Assembly (NCBI GenBank): GCA_905479985.1
Contig: CAJQOM010000013.1
Location: 1 to 64,000, forward strand
DNA from: an uncultured Gammaproteobacteria bacterium
Lineage (GTDB): Bacteria; Pseudomonadota; Gammaproteobacteria; Nitrosococcales; Methylophagaceae
Reading direction: 5' to 3'
Length of the DNA stretch: 64,000 bases
Shown: piece after piece, positions 51,090-62,740 of the stretch
How positions within the stretch are numbered: the first letter of the stretch is position 1
Layout of the letters: every line of letters starts with the position of its first letter
The notes under the pieces: generated by a model
What the model was told of the DNA's origin: nothing
The model's database searches: none
The model's input: only the letters and a program-made list of their open reading frames with translations
Position numbers and translations under genes: made by a program

Positions 51090-52586
51090 ATGACAAACGA
51101 AATAGAACAAGACGAAAACCGATTGATTGCACAGCGCCGTGAAAAATTGACTGAGCTACGTGCTGAAGGCAATGCTTTCCCCAATGATTTTCGTCGTAAT
51201 GTGATGAATGCTGAATTGGCTGCTGAATACGCTGAGACCGATTCGGACACATTAAAAGCGGATACGCGTCGGGTGAAAATTGCAGGGCGCTTGATGACCA
51301 AGCGGGTGATGGGTAAAGCGAGTTTTGCCACCATTCGTGATATGTCGGGTGATATGCAGCTGTATGTGAAGCGCGATGATCTGGCCGAGGGCGTTTATCC
51401 TGCGTTTAAACGTTGGGATTTGGGCGATATTATTGCGGCGGAAGGCACCTTATTCCGTACTCAAAAAGGCGAGTTATCTGTCATGGTCGAGGATATTCGA
51501 TTATTGACGAAGTCATTAAGACCTTTACCTGAAAAATTTCATGGTTTGTCTGATCAAGAAACACGTTATCGTCAACGCTATGTTGATTTGATTATGAATC
51601 AAGCGAGCCGTGAGACTTTTATCATTCGTACCAAAGTCATTGATGGTATTCGTCGCTTTTTAATGGCGAAAGATTATCTAGAAGTTGAAACGCCAATGAT
51701 GCAGGCGATTCCGGGCGGGGCAACGGCGAGACCGTTCACCACTTTCCATAATGCGTTAGACATGGATTTATTCTTACGTATCGCACCAGAATTATATTTG
51801 AAACGTCTTGTTGTTGGTGGTTTTGAACGGGTATTTGAAATTAACCGTAACTTCCGTAATGAAGGGTTATCAACACGCCACAATCCAGAATTTACGATGG
51901 TTGAGTTCTATCAAGCCTATTCGGATTATCAAGAGTTGATGGATCTGACGGAAGAAATGCTCCGGACCGTGACACAAGATGTTTTAGGGACATCACAAGT
52001 GCATTATCAAGGCACAGATTTAGACTTTTCAAAACCATTCCATCGGATGACCGTTGTAGAATCTATTTTGCATTTTAATCCAACGATGACGGCTGAACAA
52101 TTGGCGACATTAGAGGCTGCAACAGCTGTTGCCAAAGACTTAGGTATTCCACTCAAAGATAGCTATGGTTTGGGTAAAGTCCAGATCGAGATCTTCGAAA
52201 AAACCGTTGAAGAACGTTTAATGGAGCCGACGTTTATTACGGCTTACCCTACTGAAGTGTCACCATTGGCACGTCGTAGTGATGCAGATCCATTCGTGAC
52301 AGATCGATTTGAATTCTTTGTTGGTGGCCGTGAGATTGCCAACGGTTTCTCTGAGTTGAATGATGCCGAAGATCAGGCAGAACGCTTCTTAGCGCAAGTG
52401 GCTGATAAAGATGCCGGTGATGATGAAGCGATGCATTTTGATGCTGATTATATTCGTGCCTTGGAATATGGCATGCCGCCTACAGCAGGTGAAGGGATTG
52501 GGATTGATCGTTTGGTGATGTTGTTGACTGATTCACCGACGATTCGCGATGTGCTGCTGTTTCCTCATATGCGGCCAGAGGTTTAA
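51090..52586 (+). CDS. lysS: Lysyl-tRNA synthetase class II
   Basis: [46 protein letters not shown]. Confidence 0.97.
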   Translation: MTNEIEQDENRLIAQRREKLTELRAEGNAFPNDFRRNVMNAELAAEYAETDSDTLKADTRRVKIAGRLMTKRVMGKASFATIRDMSGDMQLYVKRDDLAEGVYPAFKRWDLGDIIAAEGTLFRTQKGELSVMVEDIRLLTKSLRPLPEKFHGLSDQETRYRQRYVDLIMNQASRETFIIRTKVIDGIRRFLMAKDYLEVETPMMQAIPGGATARPFTTFHNALDMDLFLRIAPELYLKRLVVGGFERVFEINRNFRNEGLSTRHNPEFTMVEFYQAYSDYQELMDLTEEMLRTVTQDVLGTSQVHYQGTDLDFSKPFHRMTVVESILHFNPTMTAEQLATLEAATAVAKDLGIPLKDSYGLGKVQIEIFEKTVEERLMEPTFITAYPTEVSPLARRSDADPFVTDRFEFFVGGREIANGFSELNDAEDQAERFLAQVADKDAGDDEAMHFDADYIRALEYGMPPTAGEGIGIDRLVMLLTDSPTIRDVLLFPHMRPEV

Positions 52587-52656
52587 GGGATATCTGTTAG
52601 CTCTCTTCTGTATCTTTAGCGCAAGAGAAGTACATGGAATAAGGAGGTTAAACGAT

Positions 52657-52983
52657 ATGACGTCATTGCAAGGTAAAAAGTTAACGCTTACCGTTAGAGT
52701 AGAATCAGGTTGTCTTGGTCCGAATGGGGTTGATGTTATTGATGATTTTTGTCGTTTAGCTCAAAAAGAATTTGAGTCGTTTTATGCGAACTTTATTCAT
52801 TGGCAGATTGTTCCTAGACATGATGTCGCATTGCCAGAGATGAGTTATTACATCGATAATAAGAAATTAGATAGTGCGAAAGCGACAAAATACTTAACAT
52901 TATTTGATCAAGATATTGCTTCTATTGAAACGGAATTAGAAGAAAAGCTTGCGGCGCTTATTAATGTGTATTTGGGTTATTGA
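52657..52983 (+). CDS. Hypothetical protein
   Basis: ORF with consensus RBS AAGGAGGT before ATG 52657. Confidence 0.65.
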   Translation: MTSLQGKKLTLTVRVESGCLGPNGVDVIDDFCRLAQKEFESFYANFIHWQIVPRHDVALPEMSYYIDNKKLDSAKATKYLTLFDQDIASIETELEEKLAALINVYLGY

Positions 52984-53031
52984 TTTTAAGCTATTGGCTT
53001 CGCATAAAGGGCGGTTTGAGGTTAATTAAAG

Positions 53032-53346
53032 TTATTTACGTGAAAAGTATAAATCTTGGTGTTTCGGAAAAATTTCACTGTCGTATGAATAGCACTCTAG
53101 CATTAGTTCGGAGCCCGAAAGAATAATAAGATAACCTACGGGAGTATCACCAAGATTGCCTTGGATATTTGGCTCGTTTAAGACTGAGCGCTGAATTGGG
53201 AAACGAGGGTGGCTAATTGTAAGGAAATAGCCTGCTCCACTATACTTAATTGTTTCGTTTAGTGCTTTATCCAGGAATGAGATTAGTTCTTTGCTTTGGG
53301 AATTTTCAAGAAGCTCAAGAATAATTTCTTTTTCAAAGTTTTTCAT
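53032..53346 (-). CDS. Hypothetical protein
   Basis: 104-aa ORF in minus-strand gene group. Confidence 0.5.
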   Translation of the reverse strand: MKNFEKEIILELLENSQSKELISFLDKALNETIKYSGAGYFLTISHPRFPIQRSVLNEPNIQGNLGDTPVGYLIILSGSELMLECYSYDSEIFPKHQDLYFSRK

Positions 53347-53360
53347 TTCGGATATTAAGA

Positions 53361-54062
53361 CTAATAAGGACTATGCTGTTGAGCAAATTTCCCATTGGAT
53401 AAATAGTAGGTTACTTGTTTAAGCACTTCTTCATTTTTCATCATAAATGGATGCGATGTTGCCATTTCAATATGATCATTCATACCTTTAAGTTTGGTAC
53501 TTTCGATGGAGATTTTGCCGTCATCGGTGCCAGGGATAAATGTCGACAGTATTAAGTTAATACTTTGCGTTCCAGCGATAATGCCGACATCAAAATTAGC
53601 AGGACCTAATTTATTGGGAACACTTAGTTCTCCTGTCCCAAGTTGAAGCCCCGCATCTCCGTTTACGAAGTGAAAGCCTGGGACTTTATTCAGTTTATCA
53701 ACAACTTCACTGCCTTGGTTAGGTGGCCCTAACATCACGACATGTTTTAACTTGGGGATATCGTTTTGTGATAAATATTGTCTTACTAAAATACCGCCAA
53801 GAGAGTGGGTTACAAAATTGATTTCATTGTAGTCATTACATTTTTCGAGTGCAGGAGCAATCGCTATTTCAGCTAACTCTTCAATGGGTGCATCTCTAGA
53901 GGGGTAACCGTCATTAATGACGTGATAACCTTGGTCGACAAGCTTTTTTTCTAATGCTGTCATCGAACTATTCGTTCTAGCAAGTCCATGTAGGAGAATA
54001 ACGCACGATGCCTGAACGGTAGAGGTCATTAATAGTAGCCAGGTTAGAAGTAATACTTTCAT
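53361..54062 (-). CDS. Secreted alpha/beta hydrolase (lipase-like)
   Basis: Signal peptide MKVLLLTWLLLMTSTVQA, VILLHGLARTNSSM, FVTHSLGGILVRQYL. Confidence 0.88.
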   Translation of the reverse strand: MKVLLLTWLLLMTSTVQASCVILLHGLARTNSSMTALEKKLVDQGYHVINDGYPSRDAPIEELAEIAIAPALEKCNDYNEINFVTHSLGGILVRQYLSQNDIPKLKHVVMLGPPNQGSEVVDKLNKVPGFHFVNGDAGLQLGTGELSVPNKLGPANFDVGIIAGTQSINLILSTFIPGTDDGKISIESTKLKGMNDHIEMATSHPFMMKNEEVLKQVTYYLSNGKFAQQHSPY

Positions 54063-54096
54063 ATTGTTGTGGTGGTGTATTTGAACTGTTGCTTTT

Positions 54097-54942
54097 TTAA
54101 GCATCAAACCCAAACAAAGCCAATGCCTCAGCATATTCTTCACTGTCTTCATCAATTTCACTGACTAAGATGCCGGTGTCTAGGCCGAGTTTTTTGAAGG
54201 ATTTAACGGTATCTAGTTTATCGGGGCTGATGGCATTTTCGGTATTTTCTAGGCTTTGGATATTCGCGACTTGGACGATATCAACGAGGTCTGGGCCATT
54301 TTCGCTATCCCAGGCCAAATTACTATATTCAAGGGGTACGGCGGTTAAGCTGTCAGAGAAGCTCCAGTTTTTTAGGATCGCGGCGCCAACTTTGTTGTGT
54401 AAGAGATCGATTAGGTTATCTAGCATTTGGGTGTCTTGAATCAGTTCTGGCGTATCTTCTGCTTTCATTAAGATGGGTAGGATGCCGATATTATGAATGA
54501 GGCCGGCGAGCATGGCTTCGTCTGATTTAATACTGGGATGTTTATTAGAGAGGATTTGGCAACGGGCGGCGACGTCGGTACTGTGTTCCCAGAGTGCATG
54601 GAGGCGTTTATCGAGTCGGTTTGAGGTGGCTTGGAACATTTGTTCCATGACCAGGCTGATGACGAGGTTACGGACCATTGATAAGCCGAGTCTTGAAACG
54701 GCCATTTGGATACTTTCTGATAAAATTCGCCCACGGTATAATGGACTATTGGCGACTTTAATTAAGCGCGTTGAGAGGGCGGCGTCGGTGACGATGATTT
54801 CGGCTAATTGTTTGGCTGTGACGTCTGGTTCATCAACGACGTCGCGGACACGTAACGCGACTTCTGGTAGGGTAGGTAGGACTAAGCTTCCATTCTCGAG
54901 TTCTTGCAAGATTTCGTTGTAAAATAGGTCTTGTTGGCTCAT
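54097..54942 (-). CDS. HDOD-domain signalling protein
   Basis: LPTLPEVALRVRDVVDEPDVTAKQLAEIIVTDAALSTRLIKVANSP, LIHNIGILPI. Confidence 0.92.
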   Translation of the reverse strand: MSQQDLFYNEILQELENGSLVLPTLPEVALRVRDVVDEPDVTAKQLAEIIVTDAALSTRLIKVANSPLYRGRILSESIQMAVSRLGLSMVRNLVISLVMEQMFQATSNRLDKRLHALWEHSTDVAARCQILSNKHPSIKSDEAMLAGLIHNIGILPILMKAEDTPELIQDTQMLDNLIDLLHNKVGAAILKNWSFSDSLTAVPLEYSNLAWDSENGPDLVDIVQVANIQSLENTENAISPDKLDTVKSFKKLGLDTGILVSEIDEDSEEYAEALALFGFDA

Positions 54943-55035
54943 AACTATCCATATTGATTAAATGCGATTTGAAGTGTTAGCCATTTTCAGTTATTTTGCT
55001 GGGTTTGCCAACTGTTTTTTATTATTTCAGGTGCT

Positions 55036-56217
55036 GTGTTGAACGACGATTTCCCTAGGATTAAACGCCTGCCACCTTATGTATTCAATATCGTTAATGA
55101 TTTGAAGGCAGAAGCACGTGCGCAGGGTGTCGATATTATTGATTTTGGGATGGGTAATCCAGACCAACCTGCGCCTGCGCATGTCATCGAAAAATTAACG
55201 GAAGCAGCACAAAGACCTGATACGCATCGTTATTCAGTTTCTCGTGGTATTCCGCGTTTGCGTAAAGCGATTTGTGATTGGTACCAGCGTCAGTTTGATG
55301 TCACTTTAGATCCGGAAACGGAAACGATTGTGACGATCGGATCTAAAGAAGGTTTGGCGCATTTGGCTTTGGCCACTGTTGGACCGGGTGATGCGATTTT
55401 AGTACCGAATCCGGCTTATCCTATCCATCCCTATGGGTTTGTGATTTCAGGGGCTGACATTCGCCATGTGCCTTTAGTGGAAGGTGGCGACTTTTTTGCT
55501 GAATTAGAAAAATCAGTTAAAGATACTTGGCCTAAACCGAAGATGTTGGTGTTGAACTTTCCGGGTAACCCAACGACGCAATGTGTCGAGCTAGAGTTCT
55601 TTGAGCGGGTTGTGGCGTTTGCGAAAGAACATGAAATTTGGGTCGTCCATGATTTAGCCTATGGCGAAATTACTTTTGATGGCTATAAAGCACCGTCTAT
55701 TCTAGAAGTGCCTGGTGCCAAAGATGTGGCTGTGGAGTTCTATACCTTATCTAAAACCTACAATATGCCGGGCTGGCGGGTAGGCTTTATGTCAGGGAAT
55801 CCGACATTGGTCGCGGCTTTGGCACGGATGAAGTCTTATTTAGACTATGGCATGTTTACGCCGATTCAAGTGGCGGCGATTGCGGCATTAGATGGCCCTC
55901 AAGATTGTGTGGAAGAGATTGTTGCTACTTATAAGAGTCGTCGAGATGTGTTGTGTGATGGCTTAAATGGACTTGGTTGGCAAGTTGAAAAACCTAAGGC
56001 GACGATGTTTGTTTGGGCAAAAATTCCAGAACAGTATCGTGATATGGGCTCATTAGAGTTCACGAAAAAATTATTAAAAGAAGCGAGAGTGGCGGTATCA
56101 CCTGGGATTGGTTTTGGTGAGTATGGTGATGACCATGTCCGTTTTGGTTTGATTGAAAATGAACATCGAACACGTCAAGCGATCCGTGGGATTCGCGACA
56201 TGTTTAGAAAAGGCTAG
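55036..56217 (+). CDS. alaC: Class I/II aminotransferase (alanine transaminase AlaC-like)
   Basis: [51 protein letters not shown]. Confidence 0.9.
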   Translation: MLNDDFPRIKRLPPYVFNIVNDLKAEARAQGVDIIDFGMGNPDQPAPAHVIEKLTEAAQRPDTHRYSVSRGIPRLRKAICDWYQRQFDVTLDPETETIVTIGSKEGLAHLALATVGPGDAILVPNPAYPIHPYGFVISGADIRHVPLVEGGDFFAELEKSVKDTWPKPKMLVLNFPGNPTTQCVELEFFERVVAFAKEHEIWVVHDLAYGEITFDGYKAPSILEVPGAKDVAVEFYTLSKTYNMPGWRVGFMSGNPTLVAALARMKSYLDYGMFTPIQVAAIAALDGPQDCVEEIVATYKSRRDVLCDGLNGLGWQVEKPKATMFVWAKIPEQYRDMGSLEFTKKLLKEARVAVSPGIGFGEYGDDHVRFGLIENEHRTRQAIRGIRDMFRKG

Positions 56218-56228
56218 GGGGCCAGCGC

Positions 56229-57539
56229 GTGCAATCAGTAAAAATTGGGGTATTAGGGTTAGGTACAGTCGGTAGTGGCACAGTCAGTGTGTTACGTCGA
56301 AATATTAAGGAAATTACCCGTCGAGCTGGACGAGATATTGAGATTACGCGTGCAGCGGATCGTACCTTAGAAAAAGAGCGTGATTACGATGTCAGTGGTA
56401 TCGATATTACAACGGATGCATTTGATATTGTAAATGATCCCAATATTCATGTTGTGGTTGAATTGATTGGTGGGACTGGTATCGCACGTGATTTGGTACT
56501 CAAAGCGATTGAGAATGGCAAGCATGTTGTCACTGCTAATAAAGCGTTAATTGCTTTGCATGGTAATGAGCTATTTGCCAAAGCCCAAGAGAAGGGTGTG
56601 ACGATTGGGTTTGAAGCTGGCGTTGCTGGTGGTATTCCAATTATTAAGGCGATGCGCGAAGGTTTATCTGCTAATCGTATTGAATGGTTGGCGGGTATTA
56701 TCAATGGTACCGGTAATTTTATTCTGACTGAAATGCGTGATAAAGGCCGTGACTTCCCAGAAGTGTTGGCGGAAGCACAAGCGTTAGGTTATGCCGAAGC
56801 CGATCCGACTTTTGATGTTGAAGGGATTGATGCCGCACATAAATTAACGATTATGGCGTCGATTGCTTTTGGTATTCCGTTGCAGTTTGATAAGGCTTAT
56901 ACCGAAGGTATTAGTCAGGTGTCACAAGAAGATGTGCAATATGCGGCTGAGCTAGGTTATATCATCAAGCATTTAGGTATTAGTAAACAAACAGAGCAAG
57001 GGGTTGAGCTGCGCGTTCATCCTACTTTGATTCCACATCGTCGTCTGATTGCCAATGTTGATGGTGTGATGAATGCGGTGTTGGTCAAAGGTGATGCAGT
57101 TGGTGCCACTTTGTATTACGGCGCCGGTGCGGGGTCTGAAGCCACTGCTTCTGCTGTGGTTGCTGATATTGTTGATGTTGTACGTGTGTTAACGAGTGAC
57201 CCAGAAAACCGTGTGCCACATTTGGCATTCCAACCTGATGCGTTGGTTGATACGCCTATTTTGCCAATGTCAGAGGTTGTGACGTCTTATTATTTACGAA
57301 TTCATACTGATGATGAGCCGGGCGTGTTGGCGGATATTACGCGTATTTTGGCCGAGCAGCAGATCAGTATCGAAGCTATTTTGCAAAAAGAGCCTGAAGA
57401 TCACAATGGTATGGTGCCGGTGATTATGTTGACGCAAGCCGTTGTTGAGAAAAACATGGATATGGCGATTAAGCATATCGAAGCATTAAAAACAGTGAAA
57501 GATTCAGTAATGCGGATTCGCATGGAATCTTTGGGTTAG
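56229..57539 (+). CDS. hom: Homoserine dehydrogenase
   Basis: GVLGLGTVGSGTVSVL, VTANKALIALHG, GIINGTGNFILTEM, C-terminal ACT domain; GTG start. Confidence 0.96.
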   Translation: MQSVKIGVLGLGTVGSGTVSVLRRNIKEITRRAGRDIEITRAADRTLEKERDYDVSGIDITTDAFDIVNDPNIHVVVELIGGTGIARDLVLKAIENGKHVVTANKALIALHGNELFAKAQEKGVTIGFEAGVAGGIPIIKAMREGLSANRIEWLAGIINGTGNFILTEMRDKGRDFPEVLAEAQALGYAEADPTFDVEGIDAAHKLTIMASIAFGIPLQFDKAYTEGISQVSQEDVQYAAELGYIIKHLGISKQTEQGVELRVHPTLIPHRRLIANVDGVMNAVLVKGDAVGATLYYGAGAGSEATASAVVADIVDVVRVLTSDPENRVPHLAFQPDALVDTPILPMSEVVTSYYLRIHTDDEPGVLADITRILAEQQISIEAILQKEPEDHNGMVPVIMLTQAVVEKNMDMAIKHIEALKTVKDSVMRIRMESLG

Positions 57540-57583
57540 TTGTTAGCTAGCCAACATTAGACATTATTTAAGAGGACAACATT

Positions 57584-58729
57584 ATGCCATTTCGACCACG
57601 TTATACGGGTTTAATTGAAAACTATCGCGACCGCCTGCCGGTCAGTGATGATACCCGTTTAATTAGTCTGGGTGAGGGCAATACGCCGTTATTAAAGTTG
57701 GAAAATATTCCAGGTTTAATCGGTAAAAATGTCGATCTTTATATTAAATATGAAGGTTTAAATCCGACAGGATCATTTAAAGATCGCGGTATGACGATGG
57801 CAGTGACCAAGGCCGTTGAAGCAGGCAGTAAAGCGATTATCTGTGCGTCTACCGGTAATACGTCGGCTGCAGCTGCGGCTTATGCGGCACGTGCAGGTAT
57901 CACCGCTTTTGTGTTGATTCCTGATGGCAAAATTGCCTTGGGTAAATTAGCGCAAGCTATGATGCATGGCGCGACTGTGATTCAAATCAAAGGTAACTTT
58001 GATGAGGGAATGCAGTTGGTTAAAGATGTGGCGAAAGAAGCGCCTGTGACCATTGTGAATTCGATTAACCCTTATCGTCTACAAGGTCAGAAAACGGCTG
58101 CGTTTGAAATTGTTGAAGAACTGGGCGAAGCACCTGACTATCATTGTTTGCCTGTGGGTAATGCCGGTAATATCACCGCGCATTGGATTGGCTATTCAGA
58201 ATATGCTTGTAAGGCGGGTGATAAAGTCACTGAGTCTTGTGCTTATTGTGACGGTGATTGCAAGTTTGCCAAAGGCGTTGTCGGCTCTAAACGTCCTAAG
58301 ATGGTTGGTTATCAAGCTGCTGGTTCAGCGCCGTTTATGCGTGGTGGGATGGTCGATGATCCAGAAACAGTCGCAACAGCAATTCGTATTGGTCACCCTC
58401 AAAGTTGGGAGAAAGCCTGGATTGTGAAAGAAGAGTCAGGTGGCTGGTTTGATGAGTGCACTGACGATGCGATACTTGCAGCTCAAAAATTATTGGCTGA
58501 GAAAGAAGGTATTTTCTGTGAGCCTGCTTCTGCTGCTTCGCTGGCAGGTGCGTTGAATGATATTGCGACGGGTAAGATTCCTGAAGGCAGTACAGTTGTG
58601 TGTACTTTAACCGGACATGGTTTGAAGGATCCAGATGTCGCAATCCAGCAAAGTACGGCTCCGATGGTCACTGTTGATGCGACTTTAGGCGCGGTACGTG
58701 AGGCGATCTTAAACAATATGGCAAAGTAG
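57584..58729 (+). CDS. thrC: Threonine synthase
   Basis: [55 protein letters not shown]. Confidence 0.96.
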   Translation: MPFRPRYTGLIENYRDRLPVSDDTRLISLGEGNTPLLKLENIPGLIGKNVDLYIKYEGLNPTGSFKDRGMTMAVTKAVEAGSKAIICASTGNTSAAAAAYAARAGITAFVLIPDGKIALGKLAQAMMHGATVIQIKGNFDEGMQLVKDVAKEAPVTIVNSINPYRLQGQKTAAFEIVEELGEAPDYHCLPVGNAGNITAHWIGYSEYACKAGDKVTESCAYCDGDCKFAKGVVGSKRPKMVGYQAAGSAPFMRGGMVDDPETVATAIRIGHPQSWEKAWIVKEESGGWFDECTDDAILAAQKLLAEKEGIFCEPASAASLAGALNDIATGKIPEGSTVVCTLTGHGLKDPDVAIQQSTAPMVTVDATLGAVREAILNNMAK

Positions 58730-58847
58730 CGTTTTCAAAGGGTTGACTGAGCCTGAGCAAACTATTTTCTCAGCGATCTGACTGTTAACTGTATTTTGTT
58801 GTTGCCAGGCCTCGTCATATTGGGCTGGGTTTAACACACTTAACTCA

Positions 58848-58881
58848 ATGCTCTATCAACTTGGATAAGTTGATAGAGCAT
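58848..58881. terminator. Perfect 15-bp inverted repeat between convergent thrC and minus-strand ORF
   Basis: ATGCTCTATCAACTT-ggat-AAGTTGATAGAGCAT. Confidence 0.7.
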
Positions 58882-58899
58882 CATTTCATACTAGATTCG

Positions 58900-59187
58900 T
58901 TAACGCGGTACTACCGAATGAATAACGGTGCTGTATTCGAAAAAGACAACGAATTCAGGATAAGTCCATTTTGTAATCGGTGGCTCACCCACGGTTGCTG
59001 ACTTTGAAGCAGGTTGGCCGTAATGTTGTGCGACAACCTTCATTGACATGCCGCGTGTTGGGCGAACAACGCCTGAGGCATCATTGGCGACTGTGTAACG
59101 TGGGTCGGTAATAGAGATGACTTCAGCACTGACAGGCAGCGCGGATACTAAGAAAATCCCAAGAATAAGATGACTGATTTTAGACAT
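58900..59187 (-). CDS. Small secreted hypothetical protein
   Basis: Signal peptide; conserved-looking VRPTRGMSMKVVAQHYGQP...ITKWTYPEFVVFFEY. Confidence 0.7.
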   Translation of the reverse strand: MSKISHLILGIFLVSALPVSAEVISITDPRYTVANDASGVVRPTRGMSMKVVAQHYGQPASKSATVGEPPITKWTYPEFVVFFEYSTVIHSVVPR

Positions 59188-59298
59188 GTGTGTGCTCCAG
59201 AGATGGTTTGGCTAAAGCATACTACTGTGTAGGCTATTGCTCAATCGATAAACGTTGAAAAAAGTGACTTAGCGCATGAACCATGAATTTAAGTTTTT

Positions 59299-60468
59299 TT
59301 AATTAAGGCAGCGTACATTGAGTACACCTGTAATCGTCTTTACTTCTTCAATGACACTAGAAGGTAATTCGCTGTCTGTGTCGATGAGAGTGTAGGCTGA
59401 GTCATTTAAAGATTTATTCAACATATCGAGAATATTAATGTCGACTTTAGCGATGGCATTGGTGATTGGGCCGATGATGTTGGGGATGTTTTCGTGGGCG
59501 ATGGTGAGCCGGTGTTGGCCATTTATTTTGGCCATTTTAACGGTGGGGAAGTTGACAGCGTTATGGATATTGCCATTCTCTAGATAGTCTTTGACTTGAT
59601 CGGCAACCATAATGGCGCAGTTGTCTTCCGCCTCAGCTGTTGACGCGCCGAGATGCGGTAAGGTGACGACCTTGGGGTGTTGTTTAAGTAAGTTACTAGG
59701 GAAGTCGCAGATATAAGCGTGGACTTTACCACTCTCAATGGCGGCGACTACGGCTTCATCATTGACAATGCCTGATCGTGAAAAGTTGAGAATCGTGACA
59801 TCGTCGCGCATATTTTCTAGGCGTTCTGCATTGATCATATTACGCGTGGCATCGACCAATGGTACGTGGAAAGTGACAAAGTCGCATTGTGTCAGTAAGT
59901 CATCAATACTGGTGGCTTGCTCGATTTGGTGAGAAAGTTGCCATGCACCTTGTACAGTGATTTTTGGGTCATAGCCGATGACGCGCATGCCGAGTGAATT
60001 GGCGGTGTTGGCGATTTTAATCCCAATGGCTCCTAAGCCAACGACGCCCAAAGTTTTGCCTGGGAGCTCGAAGCCGACGAAGTCTTTTTTACCCGATTCA
60101 ACGAGTTTGGTGATGTCGTTGTCAGAGCCTTTTAACTGGCGGGCAAAGTCCCATGCTGAGCAAATATTTCTTGCGCTGAGTAACATGCCAGTTAAGACCA
60201 ATTCTTGAACGGCATTAGAATTGGCCCCCGGTGCATTAAACACGGGGATGCCTTTTTCGGTCATTGCCTCGACGGGGATATTGTTGACGCCGGCGCCAGC
60301 TCGCCCAATGGCTTGTAAGGTGTCAGGTATAGGCCAATCATGCATTTTAAAAGAGCGAACTAATACCGCGTCAGGATGGGGTATCTCAGAAGCAACTTCA
60401 TATTGGTCACGTGGTAGACGATCTAAGCCGGTGACAGAAATATTATTCAATGTAAGCACTTTAAACAT
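59299..60468 (-). CDS. serA: D-3-phosphoglycerate dehydrogenase with ACT domain
   Basis: GRAGAGVNNIPVEAMTEKGIPVFNAPGANSNAV, LGVVGLGAIGIKIANTA, PHLGASTAEAEDNCA. Confidence 0.94.
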   Translation of the reverse strand: MFKVLTLNNISVTGLDRLPRDQYEVASEIPHPDAVLVRSFKMHDWPIPDTLQAIGRAGAGVNNIPVEAMTEKGIPVFNAPGANSNAVQELVLTGMLLSARNICSAWDFARQLKGSDNDITKLVESGKKDFVGFELPGKTLGVVGLGAIGIKIANTANSLGMRVIGYDPKITVQGAWQLSHQIEQATSIDDLLTQCDFVTFHVPLVDATRNMINAERLENMRDDVTILNFSRSGIVNDEAVVAAIESGKVHAYICDFPSNLLKQHPKVVTLPHLGASTAEAEDNCAIMVADQVKDYLENGNIHNAVNFPTVKMAKINGQHRLTIAHENIPNIIGPITNAIAKVDINILDMLNKSLNDSAYTLIDTDSELPSSVIEEVKTITGVLNVRCLN

Positions 60469-60529
60469 GTGGTGACCTGCGGTTATTTTCGATTAAAAAA
60501 TAGGCACTTCAACAAACGAATTGAAGGTG

Positions 60530-61612
60530 TTAACTCTGTTGTTGGGCGAATTCCTGCATGTAGGCGATGAGCGCATCGACGCCTTCTTCTGGCATGGCAT
60601 TGTAGATACTGGCACGCATGCCGCCGACGCTGCGGTGGCCTTTGAGGGTAACGAGACCTGCGGCTTTAGCGCCGGCTAAGAAATCGGTATCCAGTTCAGC
60701 ATTGTTCAGTGTGAAGGGAATATTCATCCACGAGCGGTATTGTTTCTCGACCGGGTTTTGGTAGAAATCAGAGTTATCAATCGCGGCGTAGAGTTTTTCT
60801 GCTTTGCGTTGGTTGATGTTACCCATGGCAGGAAGGCCGCCTAATTCTTTTAACCATTGGAAGCCAAGTCCTGCCATGTATAAGGCATAGGTTGGCGGGG
60901 TGTTGTACATTGAGTCATTGTCCGCTTGGACTTTATAATCAAATGTCACGGGAGTGCCGGGCAGGGTGTCACCGATGAAATCATCACGGACGATGACTAA
61001 GGTTAAGCCGGCAGGGCCAATATTTTTTTGTGCGCCTGCATAAATTAAGGTGAAGCGACTGACATCAATGGGCCGGGATAGGATAGTTGATGATAGATCA
61101 ACGACCAATGGGACATCACCTGTGTCAGGAATATGGTCGAACTCTACCCCCCCAATAGTTTCATTAGCAGTGTAATGCACGTAGGCTGCATCAGGGTTTA
61201 AGTTCCATGTTGATTTGTCAGGGACGGTGGCAAAATTATCAGCTTCAGAGCTAGCGACAATATTGACATCGCAGTAGCGTTTGGCTTCGGCGATGGCTTT
61301 TTTAGACCATTGGCCTGTGTTGAAATAATCTGCTGTGGTTTTACCGCGTAGTAAATTCATTGGAATAGCAGTGAATTGGGCTGTTGCACCACCTTGTAAA
61401 AAAAGGACTTTGTAGTTATCAGGAATGTTCATCACGCTACGCAGATCAGCTTCTGCTTGAGTGGCAATTGACATGAATTCTTTGCCACGGTGACTCATTT
61501 CCATCACATTCATACCCGAGCCGTTCCAGTTTAAAAACTCTTGCTCAGCTTGTTGTAAAACCGCAGCAGAGATCATGGCTGGGCCGGCACTAAAGTTGTA
61601 AATGCGTGACAT
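60530..61612 (-). CDS. serC: Phosphoserine aminotransferase
   Basis: MSRIYNFSAGPAMISAAVLQQAEQEFLNWNGSGMNVMEMSHRGKEF; internal start 61612 preferred. Confidence 0.96.
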   Translation of the reverse strand: MSRIYNFSAGPAMISAAVLQQAEQEFLNWNGSGMNVMEMSHRGKEFMSIATQAEADLRSVMNIPDNYKVLFLQGGATAQFTAIPMNLLRGKTTADYFNTGQWSKKAIAEAKRYCDVNIVASSEADNFATVPDKSTWNLNPDAAYVHYTANETIGGVEFDHIPDTGDVPLVVDLSSTILSRPIDVSRFTLIYAGAQKNIGPAGLTLVIVRDDFIGDTLPGTPVTFDYKVQADNDSMYNTPPTYALYMAGLGFQWLKELGGLPAMGNINQRKAEKLYAAIDNSDFYQNPVEKQYRSWMNIPFTLNNAELDTDFLAGAKAAGLVTLKGHRSVGGMRASIYNAMPEEGVDALIAYMQEFAQQQS

Positions 61613-61982
61613 GTAAAATCCTTGAGTATGTTTAATGATAGTCAAAAAGTAGTTGAGTATAACAAAGAATGGGTTGTTGATTTCAAGGCGTTGTTTTATT
61701 GAATAATTCATTAAGGCATGGGTGATGAAGTGAGTGTTTGCGGCCGATGTTGTTATTGATTTCAAAATACTTTTTAAAAAGTAGAGTAAATGAGTTTATT
61801 TTGCTGTCAAAGGTGTATTGATATTCTGAATTGAGGCTAAGGCTTTATTATTCGTTGTTCTGTCCTTAACTGTTGTTTTTTGTTGATTAGCAGAATGTAA
61901 GGAAACGTTCTATGTGGACTCCTATTGCTAAATGCTTAGATAAGGAAGGTTAGCTTAGTGAGTTACTTTAGAGGAGATTATT

Positions 61983-62663
61983 ATGTTACTTCGTATCAAT
62001 GATCACGCGCCCAATTTTCAAGCAGAAACAACGCAAGGTAAGATTGATTTTCATGAGTGGATTGGCCATAGCTGGACTGTATTATTTTCACACCCGAAAG
62101 ATTTTACACCGGTTTGTACGACAGAATTATGCTACCTCGCCGATATTCAATCAGAATTCGAAAAACGACATACTAAGGTGATTGGGCTCAGTGTTGATTC
62201 CGTTGGGAACCATGAGGAATGGTTAGAAGATGTTGAAGAGATTGGCGGTGCGGATATTCGATACCCGGTTATTGCTGATACCGATCTGAGGGTGTCGGTT
62301 CTTTACAATATGTTACCGGCTTATCAAATGAGCCCTGCAGGCGGTCGCAATGGTGGGATTAATGTGACGATGCGTTCCGTCTTTATTATTGGTCCGGATA
62401 AGCGGATAAGATTGATGATGACTTATCCTATGGAAATCGGGCGTAATTTTGATGAAATTCTTCGCGTGATTGATGCGATGCAGCTGGCTCAGGAATCGCA
62501 ATACCTTGTGGAGACGCCTGTGAATTGGCATGAAGGGGAGGATGTTGTTATTGCCCCTACCATTAGTAATGTTACCGCTAAAAGCGTTTTCCCTGAAGGT
62601 TGGAAAACGGTTAAGCCTTATTATCGGAAAGTGAAGCAACCGAAGATAAATCATTATGTCTAG
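61983..62663 (+). CDS. Peroxiredoxin (1-Cys/Prx6-type)
   Basis: FSHPKDFTPVCTTELCYLADIQ, GLSVDSVGNHEEWLEDVEEIGG. Confidence 0.92.
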   Translation: MLLRINDHAPNFQAETTQGKIDFHEWIGHSWTVLFSHPKDFTPVCTTELCYLADIQSEFEKRHTKVIGLSVDSVGNHEEWLEDVEEIGGADIRYPVIADTDLRVSVLYNMLPAYQMSPAGGRNGGINVTMRSVFIIGPDKRIRLMMTYPMEIGRNFDEILRVIDAMQLAQESQYLVETPVNWHEGEDVVIAPTISNVTAKSVFPEGWKTVKPYYRKVKQPKINHYV

Positions 62664-62740
62664 GATTTAAGATATAAACGCTATGGGCAATTTCTTTACT
62701 GATACTCGATGTTCGTGGTGCTGCTATCAACTTAAATGAT

